Positions 33,723 through 44,189 are shown, counted from the first letter of the stretch. The stretch: DNA of 64,000 nucleotides from Kribbella voronezhensis (GCF_004365175.1 NZ_SOCE01000001.1:1537154-1601153), one strand, 5' to 3'. Notes: generated by a model not told the origin, from the sequence alone. Made by a program: numbers and translations.

Positions 33723-33745
33723 TGCGGCTGTCGAGTGTTGGTTGC

Positions 33746-34501
33746 TTACTTGTCGGTGTCGTGGAGCAGGTTGTTCCAGTCAATGGGGGCACGGCCTGCC
33801 GCGCTGTCTCCCAGGACGAACCTGCTGGGGTCGCCGGCTGCTCTTGGTCCGGACGCCAGCCACGCTGCCAGGCCGTGGGCGGTACGACGCTCGATTTCAT
33901 CGAGGTACTCCCTGCGCTCGTCGACGATCCGTAGCCGTTGCGTCGGCGAACTGGCCTTCTGCAGGGCCGAGAAGCTGGACCGCCATGCCAGGCAGAGGGC
34001 TTTGTCGCTCAGGGCATCGGGCGCGATGTGAGGCTGGGGCGCCTGGTCTGGTTCGGCTTCCAGGATGGAGGCCGGCGCCGGCGTTGACGAGCGGTCGGCG
34101 CGATCCGGCCGGGCGGGCTCGGGCCACGGGCCGGCGAGGTGGCCGTGTTCGGTGAGCCAGCGAACGCAGTAGCGAATGGCGTACGGGGATGTCCCGACGA
34201 GGATGGCCAGCAATAGCACCGTGGTCGGCGCGCCTACCAAGGTGCCCATTCCTACGAACGAAACCGTGCCGGCCGCGGTGAGGACCGTGCTGAGGGCCAC
34301 GATCCGTCGCCGGTCCCGCGGGGGTCGGGTCGCTTCATTGTCGGGGTCCGCCAAAGCGACCATGGCCACGACTCCACCCGTGACTGCCGCGAGGACGAGC
34401 AGCATGATGACGCTCGAGAGCGACCAGGTGAAGGCCATGACGGCGCCTACGGCGCCGAGCACACCACAGAAGAACGACCAGAAGATTCGATAGGCGCTCA
34501 T
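33746..34501 (-). CDS. membrane protein of unknown function
   Basis: A 251-aa protein from ATG at 34501 (MSAYRIFWSFFCGVLGAVGAVM); the frame extends upstream as Arg-rich noise. Four hydrophobic spans occur in the first ~130 residues (about 5-25, 31-50, 72-95, 97-112), followed by a cytoplasmic part of about 120 residues with a helical ALQKASSPTQRLRIVDERREYLDEIERRTAHGLAAWL segment. No family recognised. It lies 23 bp upstream of the transaldolase gene and may share its transcript. Confidence 0.75.
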   Translation of the reverse strand: MSAYRIFWSFFCGVLGAVGAVMAFTWSLSSVIMLLVLAAVTGGVVAMVALADPDNEATRPPRDRRRIVALSTVLTAAGTVSFVGMGTLVGAPTTVLLLAILVGTSPYAIRYCVRWLTEHGHLAGPWPEPARPDRADRSSTPAPASILEAEPDQAPQPHIAPDALSDKALCLAWRSSFSALQKASSPTQRLRIVDERREYLDEIERRTAHGLAAWLASGPRAAGDPSRFVLGDSAAGRAPIDWNNLLHDTDK

Positions 34502-34715
34502 CGTGCGGTCTCCCACACCACAGCGTCGGACGCATCGAGGCGAGCGGCGACTGATTGGTCCACGACAATCCTCCTCACGGGATCTTGCTCGTGCAGCTAC
34601 AAATGTGCCGCGAGGTGGCGATGACAGGTATGGCCGCGATCGGCGAACCTGGGGCCGGCATGTTGGCCGACGCCCGGCAACGAAGCCCACGCGGGAGAAA
34701 CAGCGTCCGGTCGGG

Positions 34716-35957
34716 TTAGGCGTGGGCCTCCGCGCCGGATGGGAGGTCACGGGCCGGCCAGTCGAGAAGTCGTGCGCCGAGGACTGCGATGTGCAGCGTG
34801 AACCGCTGTGCGGGGTCGCCCGGGTCGTGCCCGGTCAGGGCCTTGACCTTGTCCAGCCGGTAGGTGACGGTGCGGACCGACACGTTCAGGCGCCGGGCTG
34901 CCTCGGTGGCGACCTCGCCGGTCGCGAAGTACGCCTCGAGGGTCTGCAACAACGGGTCTGCGCCGCCGCGGGCCTGGGTCAGCGGGCCGAGGACGGCCTG
35001 GATGAGATCGACGATGGCGGCCTGGTCGCGGATCAGAACCCGGTACACGAGCATGTCGCGAGCGTCGACGACGGCGGTGTCGAGCCGCAACCGGTCAGCC
35101 AGCGTCAGCGCTTCCCGGGCCTCTTCGTAGGAGCGGGCGATGCCGTATGAGCCGGGGTAGGCACGGCCGGCGGCGACCCGCCACACTCGGCCGGGCCGGT
35201 GCCGGATCAACGCGTCGTGGATCAGATCCCCGACGCTCTTGTCGATGGTCCGCGGAGCCGTGCTGGGGGCGGTGGCTGGGATCAGGACCACGAGGAGGCC
35301 CTCTTTGGTCGCGACGAGCACCTCGCGGTCGCCGAAACGGTCAAGGATGAACAGTTCCAGCATGGTCGCGCTGGTGTCGCCTTCGGGAAGACCGTCGGCG
35401 GGGCGAGCCAGGACGACCTGGTGCGGCCGGCCGAGATCGAGCCCGAAGGGTTCGGCCCGTTCGACCATCCGGGCGACGTCGGGGTCGCCGCGCAACAGGT
35501 CGTCGACCAGTTCCCGGCGCAGCGCTTCCTCCTGCCGGACCAACTGCTGAGTCGCAAGCTGATAGCTGTCGACCAGTACGGCGATCGCTTCACCGACAGC
35601 ACGCAGTACGGCCTGGGCGGAGGCGCGGACAGTGTCGCGGTCGCGGTATGGCACGACGTCGGGGAGGTCGCGCCACATCCGCCAGGCAGCGGACAGGTAA
35701 AGATCGACCACCCGCCCGGCCGGGATGCCCTGTTCGGCAGCGCGACGTCCGAGTTCACGCACGATCGCCAGTTCGTGCTCGCGTGGCCGACGCCCGGAGA
35801 TGGCAGCGTCCGCGAGCAGGGTGAGGTATTCGACCAGAAGCTCCAAGGGTGCCTGGGAGTCTCCAGCGGCTGCTTGCGCGATCGCCGTCAGCCACGCTTC
35901 GTCCGCGCTGTTCGCGGCACCGGAGCCCGGCCACCGCGGTCTCCCGGGCTCGCTCAT
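34716..35957 (-). CDS. PucR/CdaR family transcriptional regulator
   Basis: A 413-aa regulator. N-terminal helical domain (EHELAIVRELGRRAAEQGIPAGRVVDLYLSAAWRMW) of the RsbRD-like type, a central GGDEF-like region (GLLVVLIPATAP...WRVAAGRAYPGSYGIARSYEEAREAL) and the C-terminal PucR HTH_30 (LQTLEAYFATGEVATEAARRLNVSVRTVTYRLDKVKALTG). Divergent from the two-domain Usp gene at 36136, which it may control. Signal unknown. Confidence 0.9.
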   Translation of the reverse strand: MSEPGRPRWPGSGAANSADEAWLTAIAQAAAGDSQAPLELLVEYLTLLADAAISGRRPREHELAIVRELGRRAAEQGIPAGRVVDLYLSAAWRMWRDLPDVVPYRDRDTVRASAQAVLRAVGEAIAVLVDSYQLATQQLVRQEEALRRELVDDLLRGDPDVARMVERAEPFGLDLGRPHQVVLARPADGLPEGDTSATMLELFILDRFGDREVLVATKEGLLVVLIPATAPSTAPRTIDKSVGDLIHDALIRHRPGRVWRVAAGRAYPGSYGIARSYEEAREALTLADRLRLDTAVVDARDMLVYRVLIRDQAAIVDLIQAVLGPLTQARGGADPLLQTLEAYFATGEVATEAARRLNVSVRTVTYRLDKVKALTGHDPGDPAQRFTLHIAVLGARLLDWPARDLPSGAEAHA

Positions 35958-36135
35958 GCCGCTCCCTTCGCACTGGATCTACGCAGGGGTTGGGCCATGT
36001 CCCAGTAGAGCATCGTTGCCGGGCGTCGGCCATAAGCCTGGTCACAGGTTCGCCGATCGGCGCACTACCTGTCTGACCGGTGGAACGGCACAGTCGAAAC
36101 CACTGGGGTACCAAGAGCTGAAGCGGAGCGGCGAC

Positions 36136-37122
36136 ATGACCAAGACAACTGCTGGAGTCAACCACGGCCGTCGGCCGGTCCTGGTGGGTGTCGACGGCTC
36201 GGTGTCCGCACAGGCCGCGCTCGCCTGGGCGGCCGCCGAGGCGTCGTACCGACGCTGCCCGCTGCGGATCGTTCACACTTTCACCTGGCCGATGATCGGC
36301 GACCCGTTCGGGCTGAACCTCGCCGAACCGATGAACGACGGTCTCCGGACCGCGGCCGGCTGGATCCTTGGCGAGGCGGAGAACCAGGCGCGCCACGCTG
36401 CGCCCGACATCAAGGTCACGGCTGCGCTGTTTGCCGCCGGCGCCGTACCGACGCTGCTGAGCCAGGCACAGGACGCCGATCTGGTCGTTGTGGGCAGCCG
36501 GGGAATCGGCGGCTTCCGCGGTCTGCTGGTGGGCTCTGTCAGCTCCACCGTGGCCGCGCATGCCCCGTGCCCGGTGGTCGTCGTCCACCCGCACCGAGAC
36601 GGCACCGCATTCCCCGCCTCCCCGACCGGCCGGATCGTCGTCGGCGTCGACGGATCGGACGTCTCGGCCGCGGCGATCCGGTTCGCGTTCCAGGAGGCCG
36701 CGCGCCGACGTGTCGGAGTCACCGCAGTGCACGCCGCGATGCCGACCCGCCAGCATCCATCGCTGCGCGTCCCCGCGGACATTGTCGAGCAGGTGGAGCG
36801 GCAACTGTTCGCCGAAGCGATGGACAGCAAGCGGATCCTCGTCTCAGGTATCGACGTGAAGACGAAACTTGTCCACAGCCACCCGGTCCAGGCTCTGCTC
36901 GACGAAGCCGACGGCGCCGAGCTGCTGGTCGTCGGGTCACACGGGCGCGGCGGCTTCACCGGCATGCTGCTGGGCTCGGTGAGCCAGGCCGTGCTGCACC
37001 ACGCCCCCTGCCCCGTCGCGGTCGTGCACCGAACCAAGGCCAAGAAGCCCTCGCCTGCGCGGCCACGCATGCTCCAGATCGCCGCACCGGGCCACTTTGC
37101 AGACCTGAAGGAACTGTCATGA
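36136..37122 (+). CDS. tandem-domain universal stress protein
   Basis: A 328-aa protein of two UspA domains. Domain 1 (about 14-155) starts [22 protein letters not shown] and has [20 protein letters not shown]; domain 2 (about 165-305) starts [21 protein letters not shown] and has [20 protein letters not shown], both complete ATP-binding motifs. The chosen ATG is the first with a plausible upstream GGAGCGG. Its stop overlaps the pyruvate dehydrogenase E1 start by ATGA (37119-37122), a notable coupling of a stress sensor with central metabolism. Confidence 0.93.
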   Translation: MTKTTAGVNHGRRPVLVGVDGSVSAQAALAWAAAEASYRRCPLRIVHTFTWPMIGDPFGLNLAEPMNDGLRTAAGWILGEAENQARHAAPDIKVTAALFAAGAVPTLLSQAQDADLVVVGSRGIGGFRGLLVGSVSSTVAAHAPCPVVVVHPHRDGTAFPASPTGRIVVGVDGSDVSAAAIRFAFQEAARRRVGVTAVHAAMPTRQHPSLRVPADIVEQVERQLFAEAMDSKRILVSGIDVKTKLVHSHPVQALLDEADGAELLVVGSHGRGGFTGMLLGSVSQAVLHHAPCPVAVVHRTKAKKPSPARPRMLQIAAPGHFADLKELS

Positions 37123-39869
37123 CACCGACGCCGCAAGGTCTGCCGGAAAGCCTCGGCCTGCACAGCCAGCTTCTCGATCTGGACCCCTCCGAGACTCAGG
37201 AGTGGCTGGAATCGATCGACCAGGTGGTCGACCATGCCGGCCAGAACAGGGCGCGGTACCTGCTGCTCAGCATCCTGCAACGGGCCCGCGATCGCCGCGT
37301 CGGCGTCGCGAACCTGCGCAGTACCGACTATCTCAACACGATCGCGCCCGAGGCCGAGCCGGCCTTTCCCGGTGACGAGCACATCGAGCGGCGGATCCGG
37401 GCCTACAACCGCTGGAACGCCGCGGTCATGGTCCACCGCGCGCAGCGACCCGGCATCGGCGTGGGCGGACACATCTCCACCTACGCCTCGGCCGCAGCGC
37501 TGTACGAGGTCGGGTTCAACCACTTCTTCCGCGGCCACGACGCACCCGGCGGCGGCGACCAGATCTACTTCCAGGGCCACGCCTCGCCCGGCATCTACGC
37601 GCGTGCGTTCCTGGAAGGCCGACTCACCAGCGACCAACTCGACGGGTTCCGGCAGGAGTTCTCCCACGCCGGCCAGGGCAGCGGGTTACCGTCGTATCCG
37701 CACCCGCGGCTGATGCCGGACTTCTGGGAGTTTCCGACAGTCTCGATGGGACTCGGACCACTCAACGCGATCTACCAAGCCCGCTTCAACCGCTACCTGC
37801 ACAACCGCGGCCTCAAGGACACCAGTCGGCAGCGCGTCTGGGCCTTCCTCGGCGACGGCGAGATGGACGAACCCGAATCCCTCGGCGCGATCGGCGTCGC
37901 AGCCCGCGAAGAGCTCGACAACCTCACCTTCGTCGTCAACTGCAACCTGCAGCGCCTCGACGGCCCGGTCCGTGGCAACGGCAAGATCATCCAGGAACTC
38001 GAGTCGTACTTCCGCGGCGCCGGATGGAACGTCATCAAAGTGATCTGGGGCCGCGAGTGGGACCCGCTGCTGGCCGCCGATACCGACGGCGCACTCCTCA
38101 ACCTGATGAACACCACACCCGACGGCGACTTCCAGACCTACAAGGCCGAATCCGGCGCGTTCGTCCGCGAACACTTCTTCGGCCGCGACCCTCGCACCGC
38201 CGCCATGGTCGAGCACCTGTCCGACAACGAGATCTGGAACCTTAAACGCGGCGGACACGACTACAGCAAGCTGTACGCCGCCTACCGGGCGGCCACCGAA
38301 CACACCGGGCAACCGACCGTGATCTTGGCCAAAACCATCAAGGGCTGGACACTCGGCTCCCACTTCGAGAGCCGCAACTCCACCCATCAGATGCAGAAAC
38401 TGACGCTCGAGGACCTCAAGGGATTCCGCGACCGGCTGTTCCTGGACATCCCCGACTCGGCGTTGGATGCGGTGAAACCGCCCTACTATCGGCCGCCGGA
38501 GGACTCGACGGAACTGGAGTACCTGCACGAGCGACGACAAGCCCTGGGTGGCTACCTACCTGCTCGCAGAGTCCGCAGCACACCTCTTGTACTGCCAGGC
38601 GAGGCGGCGTACGAGGTCGCGCGGCGAGGCTCGGGCCGGCAAAAGGTCGCCACCACGATGGCGTTCGTCCGGCTGCTCAAGGACCTGATGAAGGACCCTC
38701 AGACGGGTCACCGGTTCGTGCCGATCATCCCCGACGAGGCCCGCACGTTCGGCCTGGATTCACTGTTCCCGTCCAAGAAGATCTATTCGCCCCACGGACA
38801 GACCTACCTGTCGGTGGACCGGGAACAGATGTTGAGCTACCAGGAAGACACCCAGGGCGTTCTCCTCCATGAGGGCATCACCGAGGCCGGGTCCGCCGCA
38901 TCGTGGACAGCCGCCGGTACGTCGTACGCCACTCATGGTGAGCCGATGATTCCGCTCTACATCTTCTACTCGATGTTCGGGTTCCAGCGCACCGGCGATC
39001 AACTGTGGGCGGCCGCGGACCAGATGACCAGGGGATTCTTGCTCGGCGCAACCGCCGGCCGAACCACCTTGAACGGCGAAGGCCTGCAGCACCAGGACGG
39101 CCATTCGTTGCTGCTGGCATCCACCAACCCCGCATGCATCGCCTACGACGCCGCCTACGCCTTCGAACTCGGACACATCACCGCCGACGCACTCCGGCGC
39201 ATGTACGGCAGACCGCGACCCGGCGAAGACCATAATGTCTTCTACTACCTGACGCTCTACAACGAACCGATCACCCAGCCGGCCGAGCCGACCGACGTCG
39301 ACGTCGACGGCATCCTCGCCGGAATGCACCGTTACTCCCCCGCCCCCGATGGTGACGGCCCGAAAGCGCAGATCCTTGCCTCCGGCATCGCCATGCCCTG
39401 GGCACTGGACGCGCAACGCCTCCTGCACACCGACTGGGGCGTCCAGGCCGACGTCTGGTCGGTGACGTCCTGGACCCAGCTACGCCGCGACGCACTCGCT
39501 GCCGACGAATGGAACCAGGCCCACGCCGACCAGACGCCCCGAATTCCCTACGTTACAAGGCGCCTGGAAGAAACCGCCGGACCTGTCCTGGCCGTCTCGG
39601 ACTGGATGCGCGCCGTACCCGACCAGATCGCACCGTTCGTCCGCAGGCCCTGGACATCCCTGGGCACCGACGGCTTCGGCCACTCCGACACCCGCGCCGC
39701 CCTGCGCCGCCACTTCGGCGTCGACGCGCAATCAATCGTCGTGCGGACGCTGCAGCAGCTGGCCGATTCCGGCGACCTGGACGAATCGGTACCGCGGTTG
39801 GCCAGGACGACTTACCCGGCTGGGCAGGACCACGCGTCTCCCGACGGCGGCCATGACACCCCACACTAA
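37119..39869 (+). CDS. aceE: pyruvate dehydrogenase E1 component, homodimeric type
   Basis: A 916-aa thiamine-diphosphate enzyme that decarboxylates pyruvate and acetylates lipoyl-E2. The ATGA overlap with the Usp gene fixes the start. Family motifs: [63 protein letters not shown], the ThDP motif [10 protein letters not shown]...[24 protein letters not shown], and a C-terminal transketolase-like region with [12 protein letters not shown] and [12 protein letters not shown]. No E2 or E3 gene is adjacent, so it must work with E2/E3 encoded elsewhere or be an alternative, stress-time copy. Confidence 0.95.
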   Translation: MTPTPQGLPESLGLHSQLLDLDPSETQEWLESIDQVVDHAGQNRARYLLLSILQRARDRRVGVANLRSTDYLNTIAPEAEPAFPGDEHIERRIRAYNRWNAAVMVHRAQRPGIGVGGHISTYASAAALYEVGFNHFFRGHDAPGGGDQIYFQGHASPGIYARAFLEGRLTSDQLDGFRQEFSHAGQGSGLPSYPHPRLMPDFWEFPTVSMGLGPLNAIYQARFNRYLHNRGLKDTSRQRVWAFLGDGEMDEPESLGAIGVAAREELDNLTFVVNCNLQRLDGPVRGNGKIIQELESYFRGAGWNVIKVIWGREWDPLLAADTDGALLNLMNTTPDGDFQTYKAESGAFVREHFFGRDPRTAAMVEHLSDNEIWNLKRGGHDYSKLYAAYRAATEHTGQPTVILAKTIKGWTLGSHFESRNSTHQMQKLTLEDLKGFRDRLFLDIPDSALDAVKPPYYRPPEDSTELEYLHERRQALGGYLPARRVRSTPLVLPGEAAYEVARRGSGRQKVATTMAFVRLLKDLMKDPQTGHRFVPIIPDEARTFGLDSLFPSKKIYSPHGQTYLSVDREQMLSYQEDTQGVLLHEGITEAGSAASWTAAGTSYATHGEPMIPLYIFYSMFGFQRTGDQLWAAADQMTRGFLLGATAGRTTLNGEGLQHQDGHSLLLASTNPACIAYDAAYAFELGHITADALRRMYGRPRPGEDHNVFYYLTLYNEPITQPAEPTDVDVDGILAGMHRYSPAPDGDGPKAQILASGIAMPWALDAQRLLHTDWGVQADVWSVTSWTQLRRDALAADEWNQAHADQTPRIPYVTRRLEETAGPVLAVSDWMRAVPDQIAPFVRRPWTSLGTDGFGHSDTRAALRRHFGVDAQSIVVRTLQQLADSGDLDESVPRLARTTYPAGQDHASPDGGHDTPH

Positions 39870-40138
39870 CGTCCGCGGCCCCACAGACAGGACCGCGCGG
39901 CAACACATCCCATCAGCGTGGTCTGCGCAGCACGGACGGCCCCCCGCCTGGAGACTCCGATCGTCTCGGTCTCGCGCGTGCCGCTGGGAAAGCGTTGACT
40001 CAGCCGACGATCCGTTGATCCGCGAGTTGCCGATCATCGGCAACCCCGCAGGGTCCAAGTCAGCCGACCAAGGGCGGTGCTAGTGCGTGGCCGTCGGACA
40101 AACATAGAGGTACATCGACGCTCTAGAAGGAGCAGATT

Positions 40139-40570
40139 ATGAGCACTGAGGGGCGCACCGCCCGCACACCAAGCCGGGAGACACTGTCCGACCCGGCCTA
40201 CCAGGCCTTCCTGGTCCTGCGAACCGTCTTCACTGTGGCCCCGATCGTGTTCGGCCTCGACAAATTCGTCAACCTGCTCACGGACTGGCCCGGCTACCTG
40301 GCCCCCTGGATCAACGACATCGTCCCCGGCTCCGGCCAGGACGCCATGTACATCATCGGCGTCATCGAGATCGTCGCCGGCATCGCCGTCGCCCTGATCC
40401 CCCGCTACGGCGCTCTACTCGTGACCGCCTGGCTCGCAGGCATCATCCTCAACCTGCTCACCCTGTCCGGCTTCTACGACGTCGCCCTGCGCGACTTCGG
40501 CCTCCTCGTCGCCGCCCTAGCGCTGGCCCGCCTCGCCACCAAGTACGCACCCTTGACGGAGAAGAAATGA
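40139..40570 (+). CDS. DoxX-like membrane protein, paralogue A
   Basis: A 143-aa protein with four hydrophobic spans (VFTVAPIVFGLDKFVNLL, AMYIIGVIEIVAGIAVALI, YGALLVTAWLAGIILNLLTL, LLVAALALARLA), like the DoxX/quinol-oxidase-subunit family. ATG is preceded by AAGGAG. It is nearly identical in length and sequence to the protein at 47475-47906, including DPAYQAFLVLRTVFTVAPI. The stop overlaps the slipin start by ATGA (40567-40570). Confidence 0.85.
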   Translation: MSTEGRTARTPSRETLSDPAYQAFLVLRTVFTVAPIVFGLDKFVNLLTDWPGYLAPWINDIVPGSGQDAMYIIGVIEIVAGIAVALIPRYGALLVTAWLAGIILNLLTLSGFYDVALRDFGLLVAALALARLATKYAPLTEKK

Positions 40571-41592
40571 TCATCGTCTACCTCCTCCTCGCAGCGTTGG
40601 TCGTCGGTCTGATCGGAGCGGCTTCGTGCGTCCGCGTGGTCAAGCAGTTCGAACGCGGCGTGGTGTTCCGGTTCGGCCGGGTGCGGCCGGTGATCCGGCA
40701 GCCAGGGCTTGCCTTGCTGGTGCCGATCGCCGATCGGTTGCAGAAGGTCAACCTGCAGATCATCACCATGCCGGTCCCCGCGCAGGACGGTATTACCCGT
40801 GACAACGTGACGGTCCGCGTCGACGCTGTTGTCTACTTCAACGTGATCGACCCGGTCCGGGCGGCCGTCGATGTCGAGGACTATGTGTCGGCTATCGGTC
40901 AGGTCGCGCAGACTTCGCTGCGCTCGATCATCGGCAAGAGCGACCTGGACGACTTGTTGTCCGACCGGGAACGCCTCAACCAGGGCATGGAGCTGATGAT
41001 CGACAGCCCCGCCCTCGACTGGGGAGTTCACATCGAACGGGTTGAGATCAAGGACGTCGCATTGCCGGAGACGATGAAGCGGTCGATGTCGCGCCAGGCC
41101 GAGGCCGAACGTGAGCGCCGAGCCCGCATCATCACCGCGGACGGCGAACTGCAGGCCTCAGAGAAGCTCGGACAGGCCGCTGAGGTGATGACCGAACACC
41201 CAGCCGCCCTGCAACTTCGCCTGCTGCAGACCGTCGTGGAGGTCGCCGCCGAGAAGAACTCCACCCTGGTGCTGCCCTTCCCGGTCGAGTTGCACCGGTT
41301 TCTAGAACGATCGACCCCGCCGGAGCCCACCAAGACAACCAGTGCCGATCATGCGGCGCCGGCTCTAGCCCCGGCCGCGAGGAACGGCTCGCCGGCATCC
41401 GGAATCTCACCGGCCCGTGAGATCGAACAGTCCCAGCGATCCAGTGGGTCGATCTCTCTCGACTCGTTGACCGCATCCCCAGCAATGACGGGCAAACCAC
41501 CAGCCCTGCCTGTCCCCGAAACGGCCGGGCTGCCACAACCCCAGTGGGGCGGCCTCCACGCTGGTTGTGCCGACCCGGCATGGCAACCGTGA
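40567..41592 (+). CDS. slipin (SPFH/band 7 family)
   Basis: A 341-aa membrane-associated scaffold protein. An N-terminal hairpin/anchor (IIVYLLLAALVVGLIGAASCV) leads to the SPFH domain: VVKQFERGVVFRFGRVRPVIRQPGLALLVPIADRLQKVNLQ, ITRDNVTVRVDAVVYFNVID, and RSIIGKSDLDDLLSDRERLN. The coiled-coil (KRSMSRQAEAERERRARIITADGE) is followed by a Pro/Ser-rich tail of about 90 residues not typical of slipins. It is translationally coupled to a DoxX-like protein rather than the usual NfeD partner. Confidence 0.92.
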   Translation: MIIVYLLLAALVVGLIGAASCVRVVKQFERGVVFRFGRVRPVIRQPGLALLVPIADRLQKVNLQIITMPVPAQDGITRDNVTVRVDAVVYFNVIDPVRAAVDVEDYVSAIGQVAQTSLRSIIGKSDLDDLLSDRERLNQGMELMIDSPALDWGVHIERVEIKDVALPETMKRSMSRQAEAERERRARIITADGELQASEKLGQAAEVMTEHPAALQLRLLQTVVEVAAEKNSTLVLPFPVELHRFLERSTPPEPTKTTSADHAAPALAPAARNGSPASGISPAREIEQSQRSSGSISLDSLTASPAMTGKPPALPVPETAGLPQPQWGGLHAGCADPAWQP

Positions 41593-41668
41593 GGACCCAA
41601 GGTCGTGCGGGTGGTGGTCGGCCGGATCGTCCGGCACGTCTCTGCCGGTGAAGGAAAGGAAGCGCGAC

Positions 41669-42281
41669 ATGGCAACCCGTCTCGTTCAAGGGAGCCACCC
41701 GGGTGTACCTGGGCTCCGACACCCCCGCCGTCGACGAGCTGGACCTGGACATCGGAGACGGCGAGTTCATGGTGCTCGTCGGACCGTCGGGGTGTGGCAA
41801 GTCCACCTCACTGCGGATGCTCGCCGGCCTTGAAGAGATCTCCATCGGCGACCGCGACGTCACCAACCTTCCACCAAAGAACCGAGACATCGCGATGGTG
41901 TTCCAGAACTACGCGCTCTACCCGCACATGACTGTCGCCGACAACATGGGCTTCGCCCCTCAAGATGCCGAGCCTGCCCAAGGACGAGCGGATCAAGCGC
42001 GTGGCCGACGCAGCCAAGCTACTCGGCATCGAGGAGTACCTGGACCGCAAACCGAAGGCCCTGTCCGGTGGACAGCGGCAGCGGGTCGCCGTGGGCCGCG
42101 CGATCGTCCGGAACCCACAGGTCTTCCTGATGGACGAGCCGCTGCAACGCTGCTGGCCGAAGACGAGGAACAACGCGGCGAAGCCGAAGCACCGCCGCGC
42201 TCCATTGCCCCTCTGGACGCGCTACAGCCGCTCGTGCCCGAACTCGGCCGGCTCAACGACCGGCAACTGGCGAGGACGTGA
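41669..42281 (+). pseudogene. sugar ABC transporter ATPase remnant (MalK/UgpC/MsmX type), frameshifted and truncated
   Basis: The ATG at 41669 opens MAT; continuing as [14 protein letters not shown] needs removal of one C near 41676-41678. Then Walker [10 protein letters not shown] and the Q-loop [13 protein letters not shown] are intact, but near 41956 another extra C must be removed to reach [22 protein letters not shown], the signature [15 protein letters not shown] and Walker B VFLMDEPL. About five residues are also missing after LEEIS. Homology stops at DEPL (about 42142); the regulatory C-terminal half is gone and an unrelated tail ending NDRQLART follows. Not functional as it stands. 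Confidence 0.85.
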
Positions 42282-42285
42282 TCAC

Positions 42286-42636
42286 ATGCAACCCGACACG
42301 ACGCAGGACGAGCCGTTGGCGAAGGAAGATCTCGAGGCGCTGGCTCGGTTCCGTTTCGGCATCCGCCGGTACCTGCACTTCAGCGAACAGACTGTCCGCG
42401 GACAGGGGCTGACCCGAGAGCAGTACCAGTTGCTGCTGGCGTCGAAAGGGTTCCCTGACCGCCGCGAATGGAGGGCGTCAGATTCGCCGGATGGCAGGGC
42501 TGTCCGAGTGGAGTTGACGCGGTACGGCGAACGGGCATTGTCGCGGCTCAGTACGCTGCATCGCGACGAACTTCGGCGCCTTGGCGCAGCCCTGGCAGTA
42601 CCCGACTGGAGCGACAGCACTGGCGGGGCGGCATGA
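42286..42636 (+). pseudogene. MarR family regulator lacking the HTH core (in-frame internal deletion)
   Basis: A 116-aa frame whose ends match a common actinobacterial MarR protein: [41 protein letters not shown], and [30 protein letters not shown]. About 33 residues that should lie between (the GELAERL...VDRL recognition helix and start of the wing) are replaced by [13 protein letters not shown]. The dimerisation helices remain but DNA binding should be lost. It is in frame, so a protein could be made. Stop overlaps the DUF488 start by ATGA. Confidence 0.72.
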
Positions 42637-42998
42637 AGCGGCACACTGTCCGGGTTCACAGGATCTACGATCGGCCCGCGGCCGATGACGGCGTCCGCGT
42701 CCTGGTGGATCGTGTATGGCCCCGCGGGGTCCGCAAGGAAGCGGCCGCCATCGATGAGTGGGTCAAAGACGTCGCACCGTCCACGGAACTGCGCAAGTGG
42801 TACGGCCATGTCCCGGAGAAGTTCGCGCAGTTCGAGGCGCGCTATCGCGACGAACTGGCAACGCCCACCGCAAGGACTGCACTGGACCACCTGCGCGCGC
42901 TGGCGAAGCGGGACACCGTGACCCTGCTGACGGCAACCAGGGATGTGGACCACAGTCAGGCGGCGGTCCTGGCCCGGCTGCTGCAGGAGCCGGGCTAA
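42633..42998 (+). CDS. DUF488 family protein (YeaO-like)
   Basis: A 121-aa cytoplasmic protein starting [59 protein letters not shown], the full DUF488 (YeaO) signature, ending [22 protein letters not shown]. Function of the family is unsettled. The ATGA overlap with the MarR-like frame is the usual MarR-DUF488 pairing, which shows that the deletion in the MarR gene happened inside an established operon. Confidence 0.9.
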   Translation: MKRHTVRVHRIYDRPAADDGVRVLVDRVWPRGVRKEAAAIDEWVKDVAPSTELRKWYGHVPEKFAQFEARYRDELATPTARTALDHLRALAKRDTVTLLTATRDVDHSQAAVLARLLQEPG

Positions 42999-43048
42999 CC
43001 CTCGCCTGCCAATGGTTCGTCGGACCAGCTGGGCAGGCTCTGTGGGAC

Positions 43049-43456
43049 TTAGTGACCAGGGCGTTTGCTGATCTGCAGACCGGGCCGGCGACGATGGACC
43101 GTCAGATAGGACAGACCGCTGTCGCCGGCGGTGATGTTACGGGTCGAACCGTGGGGCAACCAGACAATGTTGCCGTCGGCAAGTGTCTGCTCCCCGTTCG
43201 GCGTACCGACGCTGCCACCACCCGCGACGACGACGAGTACGACGTCGAGATCCGGCTCGGTGTGGGTCTCCACGCGCTGCCCGGCCGGTAGATGAATGAG
43301 GTTCGCATCAAGCTGACGACCCGGTTCGGCGAGAGTCCACCGGGCACCCGACGGTATGCGCGAGTCGTCGACGAGTTCGTGCACGTCGGCAAGGACTAGC
43401 ACCGTCGGCTGCTCAGGCAGCGAGTCGGCGGCAACAGTTGGCGACTCCTCAGGCAT
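43049..43456 (-). CDS. cupin-domain protein
   Basis: A 135-aa protein from ATG at 43456, overlapping the upstream gene's stop by 8 bp. A single cupin barrel is visible: ANLIHLPAGQRVETHTEPDLDVVLVVVAGGGSVGTPNGEQTLADGNIVWLPHGSTRNITAG. The metal-site pattern is partial (H-x-E/D-x6-D rather than the full HxH). It is coupled to the hemerythrin/DUF2249 gene, suggesting a role with it in redox or nitrogen-oxide handling, which is inference. Confidence 0.82.
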   Translation of the reverse strand: MPEESPTVAADSLPEQPTVLVLADVHELVDDSRIPSGARWTLAEPGRQLDANLIHLPAGQRVETHTEPDLDVVLVVVAGGGSVGTPNGEQTLADGNIVWLPHGSTRNITAGDSGLSYLTVHRRRPGLQISKRPGH

Positions 43457-44165
43457 CAGCAGCGACCCGGCCGATCCGTACTCGCCATTCCTCGGGCCCG
43501 GCCTCCAGACAATCCCAGCTGAACGCGCCGGCGTGAATTGCTTCGAACTCCCGCCGCAACGGCTTGGGATCGTGACTGTTGACGAGGACGAACGTCTCTC
43601 CAGGCGCCAGCCGGGCGTACCGGGCGAAGACACGTGGATGACGACCACCGCGCGCAATTCGCCGTACGTCGATGACCGTGGGCTCTTCGACCTGCTTCCC
43701 CTCGAGGTAAGCCCGTACGTCCGCGGCCAGCAACGACGGATCCACATCAGGCAGACCGGCGAGCGCGGGCAGCAACACCGACTCCTCGATCCTCAGGTGG
43801 ATCTCCAAGACCGCCGCGATCCGTACGCCGAACTTCGCCGCGTCCACGGGGTCGGCGGCCGCCAGTTCGTCGATCTGCGCATCGAGCACTGCGGCTCCGA
43901 CCCGGAGAGCATCAATCAGGAGCCGGGTCTCATCTCCGGACGCGGGCGCATACAGCTCCCGATCCGCGGTGACCAGGTACCGGCGCACTTCATGGAGGCA
44001 GAAGTCCACCAGCTCTGCAGACCGTGCACCGTCGACAACAGAATGCGCCGAGATCAACTCCGCCAGTCCGGACCGCAGCCGCTCATGGGCTTCGCGAACC
44101 GCATCTCGAGCGATGACGTCCGGGTCGGTCTCGGTCGCCTCGATGAAGATCTCCGAAGCCGGCAT
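43449..44165 (-). CDS. hemerythrin-like plus DUF2249 protein
   Basis: A 238-aa two-domain protein. Residues 20-150 form a hemerythrin-like helical bundle (REAHERLRSGLAELISAHS...CLHEVRRYLVTADRELYAPAS...LEIHLRIEESVLLPAL). From about 165, VIDVRRIARGGRHPRVFARYARLAPGETFVLVNSHDPKPLRREFEAIHAGAFSWDCLEAGPEEWRVRIGR is a full DUF2249 domain. Family members occur with nitric-oxide and low-oxygen functions. Divergent from a 7Fe ferredoxin gene across an AT-rich 86-bp region; followed by a cupin gene with 8-bp overlap. Confidence 0.85.
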   Translation of the reverse strand: MPASEIFIEATETDPDVIARDAVREAHERLRSGLAELISAHSVVDGARSAELVDFCLHEVRRYLVTADRELYAPASGDETRLLIDALRVGAAVLDAQIDELAAADPVDAAKFGVRIAAVLEIHLRIEESVLLPALAGLPDVDPSLLAADVRAYLEGKQVEEPTVIDVRRIARGGRHPRVFARYARLAPGETFVLVNSHDPKPLRREFEAIHAGAFSWDCLEAGPEEWRVRIGRVAADA

Positions 44166-44189
44166 CGTGCCACTCTCCTCACGTCGGTG

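Noticed and set aside
43040..43056. GGGACTTAGTGACC as a DosR box
   Set aside because: Located at the 3' end of convergent genes, not upstream of a start.
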